Origin: Neurospora crassa OR74A
Taxonomy: Eukaryota > Ascomycota > Sordariomycetes > Sordariales > Sordariaceae
Direction of reading: 5' to 3'
Assembly: GCF_000182925.2 (NCBI RefSeq)
Contig: NC_026503.1
Coordinates: forward strand, 4,278,001-4,342,000
Length of the DNA stretch: 64,000 nt
Position 1 is the first letter of the stretch. Each line of letters starts with the position of its first letter. This document shows positions 23,044 to 36,491 of this stretch, piece by piece. The translations under genes and the position numbers were made by a program. The notes beneath the pieces are model-generated. The model worked only from the letters and a program-made list of their open reading frames with translations. It was not told the DNA's origin and ran no database searches.

Positions 23044-23135
23044 GTAAGCAGCTAGCCCCTCTGTCAAGCTGTCTACCTAGTATGGTAGTCAAGGTCCCGG
23101 GATGTTGTCACAGAGCAGACTGACGTTTGCCCCAG
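23044..23135 (+). other. Probable 5'-UTR intron of the G3BP-like gene
   Basis: The donor GTAAGC at 23044, the branch-like GACTGAC and the acceptor CCCAG ending at 23135 form a 92-nt intron upstream of the ATG at 23321. Inferred from splice signals only. Confidence 0.5.
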
Positions 23136-23320
23136 GTTGAGCTCAGATCTCCACTCTTGGTTGCCCCACTCTGCTGGTCGTCCACGTTAAATCGGCAGCT
23201 TTTTCCCTCGACACGCGCCTACTTCTGGCATTCATCCTGCCATCTACGCCATTCCACGACACCGCACTCACATCCACATCCATCAACTCTCTTCTTGGCG
23301 TTACGAAAACCACCGCAATC

Positions 23321-25092
23321 ATGGCAACAAACGGTAATGTTAATCACAGCGACCAGTACGCAGCGCCCAGCTCGACAACCGAGGCCCCCGCCACTGCTTC
23401 CTCCACCACTCCCCAGACCCAGAACCAGACCCTGCCCAAGGATGAGGTCGGCTGGTACTTCGTCGAGCAATACTACACCACTCTGAGCAAGAACCCCGAG
23501 AAGCTCCACGTGCGTCCAATTGATCCCACCCTGAGCTCCTACTGAGCTATGGCTTACTGTTTTTGCAGCTCTTCTACGGCAAGAAGTCCCAGTTCGTCTA
23601 CGGTCAGGAGGCCGAGGTCTCCTCCGTTTCCTATGGCAGACAGGTGAGTCGTCTTCGCTCCTACCCCCTCCCCCTATTGGCCCCACATGTCATCACATGC
23701 TAACTCCCAAGTGCAGGGCATCCAGGAGCGCATCAAGGGACTCGATTTCCAGGACTGCAAGGTCCGCATCTCGAATGTCGACTCGCAAGGCTCCGGCGAC
23801 AACATCGTTATCCAGGTCATCGGCGAGACCTCCAACAAGGGCGCCGAGCCCAAGAAGTTCGTCCAGACCTTCGTCCTTGCCCAGCAGCCCTCTGGCTACT
23901 TCGTTCTGAACGACATGCTCCGCTACATCAAGGAGGAGGGTGAAGAGGAGGTCGAGGAGCCCGCCCAGGAGGCCGCTGCTGCTCCTGAGGAGGAGACTCC
24001 CGCTGAGCCTGAGGCTCCTGTCGAGGCCGCCCCTGAACCTGTCGAGGAGGCCAAGCAGACCGAGCCCGAGGCTGCCGAGCTTGATGCCAGCGCTGTTGAC
24101 CGGGAGCTTGAGGAGGCTGCTGAGGAGGAGACGCCCGCTGCTCCCGTCGAGGCCGTCCCTGAGCCTGTCGAGGAGGCCAAGCAGCCTGAGCCGGAGGCTG
24201 CCCCCGAGCAGGCTGCCGAGCCGGAGAAGATTGTTGAGGAGATTACCGAGGAGGAAGTTAAGAAGCCTGAGGAGCCCAAGGCCCCTACACCCACTCCTGC
24301 CCCTGCTGCTGCTCCTCGCGCGGCTGCTCCTCCTGCTGCCGAGCCCGAGAAGCCCAAGGAGCCCCCCAAGCCCAAGACTTGGGCCAACCTGGTCGCTGTT
24401 GCCGCCGGCCCCAAGCCTGTCGTTCCTCTGACCAAGGCCGCTACTCCTGCGGTTCCTGCCCAGACCCGCGCCGCTGCCCCTGCGGCCGCTCAGCAGCCCG
24501 CCGCTGCTCCTCAGGCTGCCGAGACCGCTGCCGCCCCCAAGGAGCAGGCCAACGAGTGGCAAACCGCTGAGACCAAGCGCCAAAGTCGTCCCCAGTCCAC
24601 AATCGCCAGTGCCGAGAAGGAGACCGCTATGGCCTACATCAAGTATGTCACGGAGAAGGTCAAGGAAGAGGACCTCAAGGGTCTCTTGAGCAGCTTCGGC
24701 GAGCTCGTTTACTTTGACATCAACCGCACCAAGGTATGTTACATTGCTCATCCTATCCGCTGAATGAATGGGAATTGACAACCGTTTAGAACTGCGCTTT
24801 CGTCGAATTCAAGACCCAGGCCGGTTACAACGCCGCCGTTGCCGCCAACCCCCACACCGTCAACGGCGAGAACATTGTTGTTGAGCAGCGTCGCCCCAAG
24901 TCTACCGCCTTCGGTGGTAGCAACTACGGTTCCTCTAACCGTGGCGGCGCTGCTGGACGTGGCCGTGGTGGCTTCGAGGGTGGTCGCTCTGGCAGCCAGA
25001 GCGGCGGCCGCGGTGGATTCGGCGGCCAGTCTCGTGGCCGCGGCGGAGCCAACCGTGGCCGTGCCCCTACTGCTCAAACCCCTACCGCCTAG
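23321..25092 (+). CDS. NTF2-RRM-RGG protein (G3BP/Bre5 type)
   Basis: RNA-binding scaffold of the G3BP family (yeast Bre5, the Ubp3 deubiquitinase cofactor; fission yeast Nxt3), tied to stress granules and ribophagy. Exons 23321-23509, 23569-23643, 23717-24733 and 24790-25092 give 527 aa. After a Ser/Thr/Ala/Gln-rich head, the NTF2-like domain runs from about residue 43 (VGWYFVEQYYTTLSKNPEKLH, LFYGKKSQFVYG, ending FVLNDMLRYI). A long Glu/Ala/Pro acidic linker contains a near-duplicate unit (PVEEAKQTEPEA, PVEEAKQPEPEA). The RRM follows (AYIKYV; NCAFVEF as the RNP1-like strand, split by intron 3), then a Gly/Arg/Ser RGG tail. The TAG stop is followed by TGA two codons later, so there is no extension. 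Confidence 0.9.
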
Positions 25093-28000
25093 GTGGCGTG
25101 AAGGGTTGACCAGAAGGTCACAGTCGATACTGCCTAAGAACTCGTCGCATTGCCCAGTGTGATGATTGATAAGATTTATCAAACGATATATATGGTTGTT
25201 CCTCTCACTTGCGGATGGGCTGGAGTTGTTTGGAAGGTTAGGAAAAGACCTGAAGACAAAAGGAGGCACAAAATTCGTCTTTGGTGGGAATGATTGCCGC
25301 GACCATAAACGGGAAATGACTTTCATTTTTTTTTGGGAGGAGACAGGCCAGGAAGAGAGGGCTACGATGCATCCATATTCAGGCTTGTTTCTTATCTTTT
25401 TTGTGTGGGCGGACAGGGTCCCAATACGGTTGTGTGGTGTTTGGTTGCGTTTCTATGCTTGGAGTTTCGGAGCGATCATGCATATACAAAATCTTCACCA
25501 CTTGCATTTCTTCCCATTTCAGCTTTTCCGAAACACCTTCGTCTTGGGTTGCTGTATTCTGACCTCATGCTTGGGAAGTCTTCAAGTCGTAGGCGCATAT
25601 CATTCAGTATCAGTTCCCAAGAGAAGCAATGGCGTGAGGTTATTTAACAGAGGTCACAGCTGCAGTTGAAAGCTTCCACTACGAGTCATGACCCCAACAA
25701 AAGAGGTGGGAGATCCAACAAGCCAGCAGGTAGATAGTATCTGCCAGCCATCGTGAGCTTGCGGTTTTTGAAATCACGCCTTTCGTTTGGCAAAGCCGGA
25801 CGAGTTTATTCACAATTCCCCTTTCAATACACAGCTTCGAGTCTAGTCTGACATCTGACCCTTGAAGCATGGATAGGGCTTTGGGCGCCTTGCTTTTACC
25901 TGATTAGCCTGCTTACACTACTACTTAACTACGCCTGTTGGTGAGATTTCTTGGCCGGCGTCTATGTTGAGCACATTCAGTTTTCATGATCGTGGGCGTA
26001 AGAAACGGCCTGAAATTGTGAGGTCACACACTTTGTTATCATAAGCATCAGGTTGAGACTAAACAGCATGTAGATGAGTGTCACAATATGACCACTGTCA
26101 GCATACTCCGTAGTTTATACTCTCCTCCCAAGTCTTTATCACACAAGATATGCCGCACAAAACCCTTAAACTCTTTCCAGCATCCAGACTCCGATCCCCT
26201 CCGCTGCCAACTCTTGGCCGTGACTCTCTCCAGAGCCCCATGCTATATTGCGCTATGGTACGTATGTATGGGGCGATGGTACCAAGACACATAGACTCTC
26301 TGTTGTCAACTCATCCACCACAACCTCCCACCGCAAAATAAACTACAAGAGTGAGACCTGAGAACAGAAATAGGAGTAGACGCAGAGACAGACACAGGCG
26401 CCCAACTAATAGTACAAATCCTAATAGCCTCCTCCCTCGACAAGCTCTCTTTCTCTCTCCACCACTTCCTTTCCCTGCCCACACCACCTAGAGCCGAACG
26501 CCATCTCCATCATCATTTGAATTGACTAGACCTGCATCAACTAATTCAACAAGGACGAGTAATTCTAGCAGATTCAGCTCACAGACTAAATTCAAAGTCA
26601 GGCAATGAAAGTTCTCGTCTGGCCAAGGCCGGCGGATCTACAAAATGAAAAATGTTTCGTCGGCAGCTCGAAAGCCCTTTTTAGAATAACTAACTATTAA
26701 AAGACTGGATGTTCGTCTCGAGGAGGGATATCAAATAACGGCATGGAAAATGAATCAAGTGTTCAATTGAACGAGTGTACAATGTTTAAGGGTTGTACGA
26801 TACGGGTCAAAATCAAAAGGCGTCGTTTCATCATTACTGGCTGGCTACAGCAACGCACCAGCACCAGCACCAGCACCAACACCAGGGTCACCATATCATA
26901 TTGATTTGTGGAGATAGAAATCGATTAATGTGTTGTGGCCCATTGGAGGGAAGGGCATGGATGATACATATGCCTTGGTGGGTGAGGCTTTAATGTGATG
27001 GGATCGTGGGTGGAGAGATCATGTTGATGGAGGCATTTCTTTTTTTTCTTTCCATCAATCGGCACTTAGCTAGGATTTCATTGTAACACGGTTGATTTAC
27101 GTTTTACTTCAAGTTCTCAAAACCACTTCGAGGACCAGCTGAACGAACTTCTGACCTTCTGGACTCATGATACACTTGTCCCTTCTTGGTTTTTCGTTTT
27201 TTTTTTTTTTCAAGACAACAGCGTAGAGTTGAGGATATCTATGTACGATTGTAAACTGACTCGAGGCTTACATGCACAATTATATGATGTACACGTCAGT
27301 TGAGTCGCTATCGGGACGGAAGGAATGTAAGCCTAAGAGAAAGCCGATTACCAATTCAGGAAGGTGGAGGAAAAGTGTCGTACGTAGTTCGGTCCGGTAG
27401 CTTGGTACGTACGGGTGGACTCCGTTTCCCCCATCGTCTGAAAGTTGGTATTTCGGTCGGTTGGCGCGGTTCCAAGCAGGGTCTCCGGTGACGGAGGTTG
27501 CCTTTAATATTCATGCCCAATATGTATCCATCGGACTACCAGGTCGGAGTGTCCTTCTCAATCTGGTAGAGTCAATGTAAGAAATATACATACGCAAGTG
27601 GTCACAGGATGGTTGGTGGTTTACGATGAGAAAGAAGAGAGATAAGGCAAAGACTGACAGGTCTGATACATCAGACACTTTAGAAGTTGCGGAATACGCG
27701 CGGCTATTGGGGTCAGTATGTAGGTCGTACGAGATTTTAACCCAGAACCACCAACAGTCAAGAGGTGGGGTTAGTCCTGCGCTTCAAGTTCCATAGGATC
27801 AAGATGTGGTGCTCGTGTTACACGAAGACGTACGCAGTAAGACAGGAGGAGGAGTGCTGGTAGGGTACCCTTCTTTTTGCGTAGTGGTTGGTCCTGCCTG
27901 ACCTTTTTGGACCAGAAGCGAATCCTGTACCCCGAAGGAAGGTGACTTTTAAGATATCTTCATATGTGGGTGCACTGTCTGCTTGTTCTTAGCACTTGCT

Positions 28001-31000
28001 GGTTACGAGTAAGATGACCAAGATGCTTTGGTCGACCTACAGGAGTATAATGTCACTCCTTATGATTTCCTCAAAGAAGAACCACATTACAGCTGAATCT
28101 CGGCCTTTGTACGGAGAATAGAACTCTCCGTGTCTCCAAGGCGGAGAATGACGCCGTCTGTAGTTGAATCACAAGTCTTTTGTGGTTTGTAAGTCATCGG
28201 CTCGGTCTTTTTAGAGGGACGAATCCGATAACGAGGCTTTACTGGTGTCCATATGCTGCCTGTGCTTCTGCCAGCCTGACTAACAGTCATAACGATTCAT
28301 TGCCACCAATGACCGAGAATCGAGCTGCTTATAGCGGTAACCTGCTGAATCAGTCAGCCACTGACGGCTTGAGTGGTGGTATGCAGGGTACTGCTCAAGG
28401 GAGGGTAAACTTCAGTCCAGGGAAAGGAAGTTTTTCCAGGTACTGCTATTCTGAGAAGGTCACTGGAATACGCACCAGCCTCTTCAAGTTCCAGAATATA
28501 ATAGAGCTGAGAGGCGGAGGGCACGCCTCCGGCTTCGCTTGATGGGTGACCACGCTGGACTTTTTGACCGTACCAAGTAATCGGAGAGTCTGACCATTGA
28601 CCGAATTTAGAAGGTCGAAGTCCGGGTAGAGGTAACGCACGATTATCCGGGCCTGAAATATGCAGGCAGCACGACAGAGTAAGACAACGCGTCCGTCATG
28701 ATAATCCTTGCCAGTCTCCCTCGACAGGAAACAGAAAGTGACGGCCTACGGAGACTTGAGATTGCAAGACAGCTATCATAAACAACCCTTTTCTGACTCT
28801 GAGGTATTGTTCGCTCGTATTTTAATTTGACACTCGGACATCCCAGGGTCCCTGGAACCCTAAATGTTTGATCACGGGAAAGGGACGTATTGGTACATAT
28901 CACAAGGGCGTTCCCCGTCGACTTTCGAGCTGTGGCCTCACGGCGCTGGCGTAGCCTGGTAGCCCTGTTGTGGCACCCGGTCTCGGGAGCTAAGAGGGGA
29001 CCGGGGCAGCCACGTGTGATGCCAAAGGGCAACTCGAACGGGGTTCCACGTCTGTCAAATAGAGGTACTGATGGCGAACTCCGACACCGTCATGGCACTG
29101 AATCCGAGGTTATCTCGTTTTGGCTGTGCCCCTGTTCCTGCATTGAAATGGAGAAGGATGGACTTGTGGGTGTCGACTCTACAGAACAGTCAACTGAAGA
29201 GGTATGTGGCCATCTTTGAGTTTGTGACACAAACTTGAGGGGATTCGTGAGTCTTGGCCCACTGCGGTAGTCTCCAATCGATCTTGACGTAGAGTTCTGC
29301 TGATCTGGACGATCTCCGTATGATCTCCGGTCGGCCAACGAGGATGCCTGGGTTGTTCTTGCTCTGATCGATGCCCGTCTAGCCCATGTTAGAAGGAGCA
29401 ACTGCCGTGACCAATCTGGCTGTGGTAAAGAGTGACATTGAGGTTGGGTATACATAAAACAGAGCGGCACCCGGATCGGCACGCTATTTGACCCAGTCAG
29501 GCAGGAGCAAGTGTTATGTGTGAGTCGTGATAAACACTGGAACATAAGCAAGTCTGCAGTTGGTAACCCAACAAGTCGAGTGACTCCCGTCTGTCACTCA
29601 GCACGCCCGGCCGGTGAAGCCCCCAGAGTTGCCGACACCGGAGTGTCAATCCATTCTTGCCTCTTTTTGAGTCGTTAACGCCGAACAGCAGCTGCCGGTA
29701 GTTGACGCCAACCTGTCAACAGGGGCGCTTGCGTGCTTTTGCTGCTATCGCGGGGAACGGAGGATGGCAAGGCACTCCCTGGATGTGAAGTACTTGTCGG
29801 ATTATAGCCCGATCAGCAGTTCAGTCGCGAGGATGGTATGCCCGGTTCTCCGCCCAGACAAATCATTCAGTTTCATTCCTCTTTCCGATGTTAACATTGA
29901 AGGCCGGAGATTGAACCGGAGCACATTGATGGCCGTTGTCATCTGTGCCTTCCGCACCATCAGCTAAAATCGGAATCCGGAAGGCATCTTGGCATTCAAT
30001 AAGCCAAGAAGCAGAAGAAGCGACCTTCCCATTCTCTTCGGGTTTTATTTTGGAAATTGCGAGCGAAATGCGGGTGATCTTTTTTAGGGGCATGGCAGGC
30101 AGGGGCGAATCTGGAGACCACTGCATCCAAGGGCCAAAATCGATTTGATAGAGAGCCCGACATCAAGGTCCTCAGGGTCCACAATACCCATGCCAGACCA
30201 CCATGTCAGTCTGCCAGCGATAAACGCATCCCGTCGTTGGTTGAAACCCCCGACAGCAACATTGGGATTGGGGGTTCGAAGTGACAATTGGAATGGAGAC
30301 CTTTATGTCCGGCGCAGCGCTGAGAGACGGCATTCCATCTGAAGCTGGCAGGACGCAGCAGATTTTGGCTTGGCTGTGCCAACAGCATTCGGGTGAGCAC
30401 AGGACTCGGAGCTGAGAGAAACCCGTGAGCTTGTTGACCGAGAAATGGATTGTCGCAAACACTCCCACCTTCCAAAACGAGAACAAGACATTGGCATTCC
30501 AACCAAACGAGAAGGTCTGGCCAGGGGTCCCACCCCTACCACAGTAAAATAGGCAGCCCTCACTGGCTTGGCTGGCTCTGATTTTCCAGCATTTCAGCCT
30601 TATTCGGTCGAGCCGGCCGTCCACAACACGAAAGACTCGACTGGACTGAAACCGAGGCAGGGGAGGGGTGAAACAGTGGAAAGTTGACTGCAGGAGATAT
30701 CTCTCACTTGATCCAGCACTCCGACTCGGACGCCTTCCAGAGACGAACTGAACTTTGCGAGAGAGTCAACCACAGAGGGCTTCAATTTGTCAAAAACGAC
30801 CCACGTCCCCCTCAATGCCCAGCCTGGAACAAAACTCCTCGGCTGCCTTCTCGATTGGGATGTTCCAGTCGTTTTCTGGCGCAGGTCACGGCCGGGGTCG
30901 CACAGAACTAAATTGCGTCCAACTTCCAGGATACCGCCAAGAGATGGAGATGCGGATTGCAGCCAAAATAAAACAAATAAAACATACCTCGGCCGGCAAC

Positions 31001-32100
31001 ACCTGCGATGACGGATGCCATATTCTCAGGCTTCAATGACTACCTAGGCAGCCGGCCGACTGAATGTGTTCCCAAAAGCGAACAACAAGCCGGATCACTC
31101 CTTCTCATGGTGAACGGAACTGAACTGAATGCAGTGAACTCCCGGTCGGTCGGCGGTAGAAATACTGCCCGTGGAAATGGCTCGAGCGTCGGTGGTGATG
31201 TCTCTGGCGTTCTCCCCTTCAAAAGCACCTCCCTGGAACAGCCTAGCGTGCCATGCGCAGAGTGGCCCATCCGCTTGAAGCCAACGCTATCATTGGCTGG
31301 ATGGCGCGGTGTGTCCAATGATAGACGGCCAGCTGGGGCCGCTACGGCTGTGGAAGGCAAGAGGTGCAGTGGGGCCGAGACGCAGACCATGCGAGCTAAA
31401 ACGATCGTTCAATATATTTGGTTAAAACTTTCAAAGTGAACTAGACGAGCTTGGAAACTGAAGACGATGAAGTGTTTCGCCGCGTCATGCGTCTCCGGAA
31501 ACAAACTGAAGTCCCTGTTGGTTGTCCGATCTCGCTTTTACGTTTTGTTTCCTCTTCGTCTTGCATATAGGGACGTCGGTCAACGATCGATGGACACCTG
31601 CAACTGCAAGCCAGTTGTTGTTGTTGCCGCTTATGCTTCACAGACAGATCCGGCCGGCCATTCAACATCACGCGTCTGAAAACTCAGCTGCTGGACATCC
31701 TCTCTGCTTTGTCAAAGTCTCCAGGTTCAAAAGTCTCAAGCATGGTTCATGGCACTTGGTGTGCATAAGATCAGATCATCATCATGATGGCGATTTAGCG
31801 TGGCCCGGTAGTTGTGGTTAAAAAGTGGACAACAGAGTGACCGTACGGCCGTTGCAAGCCGTTCGTTGATGGATCCTCTGCCACTGGTGCTTTGCCTGGA
31901 CGGGAAAAAGAAGAAAAACGGCGAACCTCTTTTGGACTTGGTCATACTAATACTAAATGCTGAGCTGTGATGGTTTGGCAATGCGCGTCCAGTGTTACGG
32001 GACCGCACGAGTAAGTGGTGAAAGGCGTGGGCTGCTTGGACCGATCGAGTCCTATGTAGGTGCTTCTTGGGGCTCGTTTGGAAACGAGGCGATTCCCTAC
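25093..32100. other. Gene-poor intergenic stretch
   Basis: About 7 kb with no gene I can support. Composition is normal, unlike the RIP block. Contents seen: a short CACCAG/CACCAA repeat near 26859-26885, several A/T runs, and a perfect 10-bp inverted repeat at 31287-31324. Open frames reach 140-150 codons on both strands (for example one starting at 31008) but overlap each other and lack splice logic. Long noncoding RNA or spliced orphan genes could be present and would not be visible by eye. Confidence 0.45.
31287..31324. repeat. Perfect 10-bp hairpin with opposed CCAAT boxes
   Basis: CTATCATTGG at 31287-31296 and CCAATGATAG at 31315-31324 are exact reverse complements around an 18-nt spacer. 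Each arm contains a CCAAT box (one per strand), the site of the fungal HAP/CBC factor. It is about 2.3 kb upstream of the PH-domain gene. Confidence 0.5.
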
Positions 32101-33606
32101 CTACCGTGACCTCTACCTAAGCCATTATGCGTGCTCTTTCAGCCCCTTCGTTAGGTGAACACCGAGGGCATTGCCAAGACGCCCGGGAAACGTGGAAAGC
32201 CCGGTCGAGGGTAGTGGAGGGGGGTCCTCACAAGGGGAAACCCGAAGTAGGGGGTGAGAGAGAGATTCGATATTGGGAACCGCTTTCCACCAGAGCCCCC
32301 TGTCTTTTGCATCTCCCGCACTCAACCCGGGCCGGACGCTTAGCTGAGGTAGAACTAGAAAGTGGAAAGGTTCGTTGTACCTACCTCCCGTCCTGTGTCC
32401 CAGTTAGGCACACTCAACTAAAGTACACTACGTCTACAGCCCGAGCCACAGTCCAGTCACCACACTATTCTAGTCTAGTTCGTGGCAGGTTTAGGTTTGT
32501 TTCTCTGGATGGAAGCTCCTCCTTGCCTCGCTGCGCTGCACTTTCCACCTCACTGCTACTTTCCTCCACCACCTTTTTCATGCTCGCTCACTTTGCTCTC
32601 AGCTCCGTATTCCGCACAACCCGACACAATTCAAACTGCTCTGCCGAGTCCCGTCTTGCCCGTCTTTTTCGGTTTTGCCCATCCATCCGTCTTTCTTTCG
32701 CCCTTTCCACCCTTCTCTTCCGGCCCCGGGCAAGCCCTGAACTGGCTCTAGAAAACTTACCTTACCACTGCCCTCTTCTTCCGTTTCTTCAATACACTAC
32801 ATACCAATTTCACCCCTGCCACATTGTTAGTATCTGGCTTGGCTTCGGACGGATCTGACCGTTTCCTTCCTTATTCCTTCGATACTTGTGACGACAACCT
32901 GGATTACCTCATATCGATTCCCTCCTTTAGACTGAATTTCTTAGGTGCCTCTCCGCGACCTCCGTCTTTCTCTATCATCGCGCGTCTCAAGCTGGCTTTT
33001 ATACCAGCAGCACACACACCCAGAGCACCGTCTCATGCGCCTCCACCCTCCGTCGGACACGGTCTCTCTATGCTAAGCTTTTCCCACCCCGACGATCACT
33101 CCACAGAGTCACACCTCCCCACACTGCCACCCAAGCTCAGCGCCTTCACACCCAAGAAGCCACTTGAACAAAGGCGACGGTCGGTTCTGCCCGTGTCTAT
33201 CTGTCGCTCTCATCCACCTCTCGGGCTGCTGCATCAACTACCTGTTGGGTTCCAATTTCTGGGAGAAAGAGTTCTTGCCAAGTGAAGGATTACGACTTTT
33301 GTTGTCTCACCTCTGTTTCGCTTGGATCCAGTTCTCTTTGATCGCAAGTTATCACTACCTGGCACGGGGCTGGGCAACATGCCAGAAAGCACGGATTAGG
33401 AAGGAGGAAGCCAACAGCAAACGACCGACGGACGGATTCCTTGGATCGCTTCCAGGCGGTGACAACGGCCCCTTGACGATAACTGGTCTAGCAAACCCCG
33501 CCGACAGACGGATAGGCGGATTGGGAATTCATAGGTAGCCAGGCCTGTCAAAGTTGAAGCACACGTTGTGCACTCGCCCACACGGAGAGCGGGAAGGTGG
33601 CGACTC
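32101..33606 (+). promoter_or_regulatory. Promoter and long pyrimidine-rich leader of the PH-domain gene
   Basis: CT-rich sequence from about 32450 to 33300 contains many short open frames in all three forward frames. The pattern suits a long 5' UTR with upstream ORFs, as Neurospora signalling genes often have. No conserved peptide was recognised. Confidence 0.45.
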
Positions 33607-34890
33607 ATGGATTCCAGCGATGCCTTCTCGCAGCACACCGTCGGCGATGAGGCGTCGCAGCGCCCGCGCCGCATGTCGATGGAGGAGGATTTGTTCTATC
33701 GGGATCTCATGACTTCACGACCGGCGAACCCACCTAGTTATGAGACGGCCATGAAGTCCGCCATGGCCGCGCAAAGGCGCGCACTGGCCGCGGCGCAGCA
33801 GGGTTCGAAGCCGGTCGCTCCTCCAGAAGATGTGCTGCCCAAGTACTCATGTGATGTGATTGCGGAAGGCGTGTTCATGAGGAAGATGGAAATCGAGCAT
33901 ACGATCAAACGCGCCGAGGTTCGCAATTGGCAGATGGTTTACGTCGAGCTGAGGGGGACTGCACTCAACATCTACTCGGTTAAGAAGGAACGGACATGGT
34001 TTTCATCGAGACCGGACGGCCCCGATATCTCGCCAGATAGTCCTCCATGGGTCAAGAAGGGTTCTTTGGAAAAGAGTTACAGTCTACAGCATGCGGATGC
34101 CGGAATTGCCGCAGATTACAGAAAGTGCGTTTACATATCTTGACATGGTTGAAGTCTTGATGGCTGACACAACAGCAGGCGGCGCTACGTCATCCGTTTA
34201 CGAGCAGAGACGGACCAATTTCTACTATCATGTGTAGAGCTCAAGACATTTGTCAAGTGGCTTGATTGCATCTTTGCCGCTATCAACATCGCGGCACCTA
34301 TCGATGAGCGAGACTTCCCTCGGGATCAAAGTATCCCGCGACTTCAAAGGATACGATGGCTTCGGGGGGAAAGGCCGACGCCGGAAGACAACATCAGCGG
34401 CTTTCAAAGGTTGAACGAGAGGAGGCAAAGTACTGCGTCAAGTAGGAGTGGTGAGGAGGATGAGGAAAACGACACAAATGGGATAAACAGTACAGCACGG
34501 CCACCAACGATACACGAAGAAGAGAACGAGCGAGGAAACCAGGGGCAGAACGACTTTGCAGCATTTGCGCGAGGAGGCATCGGTCAACATCCGATAGTAG
34601 GCCGGCTATCGACAACATCGTATCCGAACGAGAATGTCGACCCAGACACGGGAAAATGGCGGCCGAGACAAATATGGACCGAGACGCACGATCATCTTTA
34701 CGCTAAGCTCTGTTATTCGGTCTTGCTGTTCAAGAGTCCACGGAAAAGCAACTACATCATCTCCAACGGCAAGCGATGGTACGTGGACTGGGCCACAGGG
34801 CGGATGGTACGCGTGCTACCTCCCGCATACGGAGAGGTCGACTTATTCGGCCCATGGCAGATCATTCGGGCGGAAAACAGACTGCTCTGA
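33607..34890 (+). CDS. PH-domain protein
   Basis: Fungal protein with a split pleckstrin-homology domain; probably lipid- or membrane-associated, exact role unknown. Exons 33607-34124 and 34179-34890 give 409 aa. Of two adjacent CAG acceptors, the second (exon start 34179) restores DYRKRRYVIRLRAET. The N-terminus has the motif RPANPPSYETAM (about residues 37-48). The PH core runs from CDVIAEGVFMRKMEIE (about 80) through WQMVYVELRGTALNIYSVK to FLLSCVELKTFVKWLDCIFAAINIA (about 205). A Glu/Asn/Ser-rich linker follows, then a conserved-looking C-terminal block (YAKLCYSVLLFKSPRKSNYIISNGKRW). The stop is TGA. The start is the first in-frame ATG with a strong A at -3 region; none lies upstream in frame nearby. 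Confidence 0.82.
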
Positions 34891-36491
34891 AAGGTCATCG
34901 AAACGAAAAATTGGGGGATGTGGGCCCGGTCACCATATCGGGCTTGGTTGTTGTTGTGATATTGCCTTACTTTTATCATATACCCATTTCCTTTGTGATT
35001 TTTCATTTATCGTCATCATCATACTTGGGTCAGCGGACTGACTGAGCGGCTGGAGTGGCATATACCTGCATTGATCTTCATCGATCCGTTTGCATTTACT
35101 GGAAGCATAAGAAAGAGACTGCGAATTCGGAGCTCGCAAGTTTTCGACCACATTTTCCTTGCTATACCAATACCACATTTTTGTTTCTTGGAAAGGAAAG
35201 GGGGGTTGGCTACTGGAGTTTGGCATCGTGTTTTGAAGGATGATGGGGCTGACGGATGGCAGCAGCTGTGGGCAAAGGGATTCGATGCTTGTCCCTGACA
35301 AAATTGGTCAGTTGAGACCCAGTTGACTTGCCGAAGGGTTGTAAGAACAAGTTGCATACGTTATAGTCAGTATATAGACCTTGGGCATGCTTTTATTACG
35401 CACCTAAGTCTTCATTATATCTTCAAACCCAACTTCTAGGTAGCCCCTGGACAGAAAATTTCTCGAAGACTCTAGCCGATGTGTTTTGGAATTATTTTAG
35501 TTCCTAACATGTTTTGATAACAGCCTTCATGAAATACAGCAAGCGGTATTAGACTATTCGTATTCGGTTTATTGCTACGACCGCTCGCATCAGGTTGCCA
35601 GGTGGCTAATGGCCCGCCAAGGCTGCGGCCAGGGGTTTCCATCATTTTCTTTATGAACGAGAGCCATGACACAGGATGAAACATCGTATTTGATGAAACA
35701 TCGTTTCTGGTCCTGTCTGCTAGTTTGCATTGCGTTGGTTTGCCGGCATTACTAGACATTCGATCCAAAGCTCTCTCATAAAGGGGTATCGCAGGATGAC
35801 GACTAACCCAGGTGGCTGGACAAGCGGTTGACTTGGTTTGATCGGCTATGCAACAATTCTCTATTTCAAGATATGTATAAAATCTGACATACCATCGTTA
35901 ATACATGGTTCTCGAACACAACAATTCACGAGTTTCATATCACAAAGTAGTCTTCTTGATGAATGTGATATTTATGAGTATCCGAGAATAATTACAGGAT
36001 GCATCTTGTCCATCCCAGAACCGATTCAACTCATAAAACTTGACACCGTCGTGTCAGACAGTCTGGACCAAGCGTGACATGGCCAGTAGGTACAGGTAGT
36101 TTGTTTCCTGGGTACCGACTTCATGACGACCGAATTTCGGATAACTCTAACCCCTAATCCAGGTTGTCTCCGTGTTGAGAAAGAGAGCGGTGGATGATGA
36201 GATGGACTAACTCCCTGACGCCATGTTGATATACTTGTTTTGCAAGCACATCATAAGCATCATGGCTAAACCCATCTTGGTTCCAGTCGAACTCACTTTC
36301 CTCCACTGCTTCCGTTCTTCTCGTCTCAACTTTTCTTCTCTCCCGTGGTCCTTGATCTCTTTTCCGTCCCTCTCAACCGACACTCACACCCTCTTTCTCC
36401 CTCCTCTTTCCTCCTCTGTCAATCCACGTCCGAAACCCATATGTCACAATAACTCTTCGCCCATTCCACCAACCCCCTTCCTTACCTTACC
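34891..36491. other. Intergenic region between convergent PH and nnf1 genes
   Basis: The 3' ends of two convergent genes plus about 1.2 kb of unassigned DNA. There is a short direct repeat TGATGAAACATCGT near 35675-35705. No gene or RNA was recognised. Confidence 0.45.

Noticed and set aside
23693-24781. Long Leu/Gly/Ser-rich open frame on the minus strand, 362 codons
   Set aside because: It is the antisense shadow of the biased Glu/Ala/Pro linker of the G3BP-like gene, whose domains and splice sites are clear on the plus strand.
28530-28560. GGGTGACCAC resembling part of a dispersed Neurospora 5S rRNA gene
   Set aside because: Only about ten bases match. The rest of the 5S sequence (start, A box, 3' end) is absent.
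31008-31439. 143-codon frame starting MTDAIFSGFND
   Set aside because: Good start codon context is lacking, the reverse strand has a similar-length frame, and no family is recognisable.
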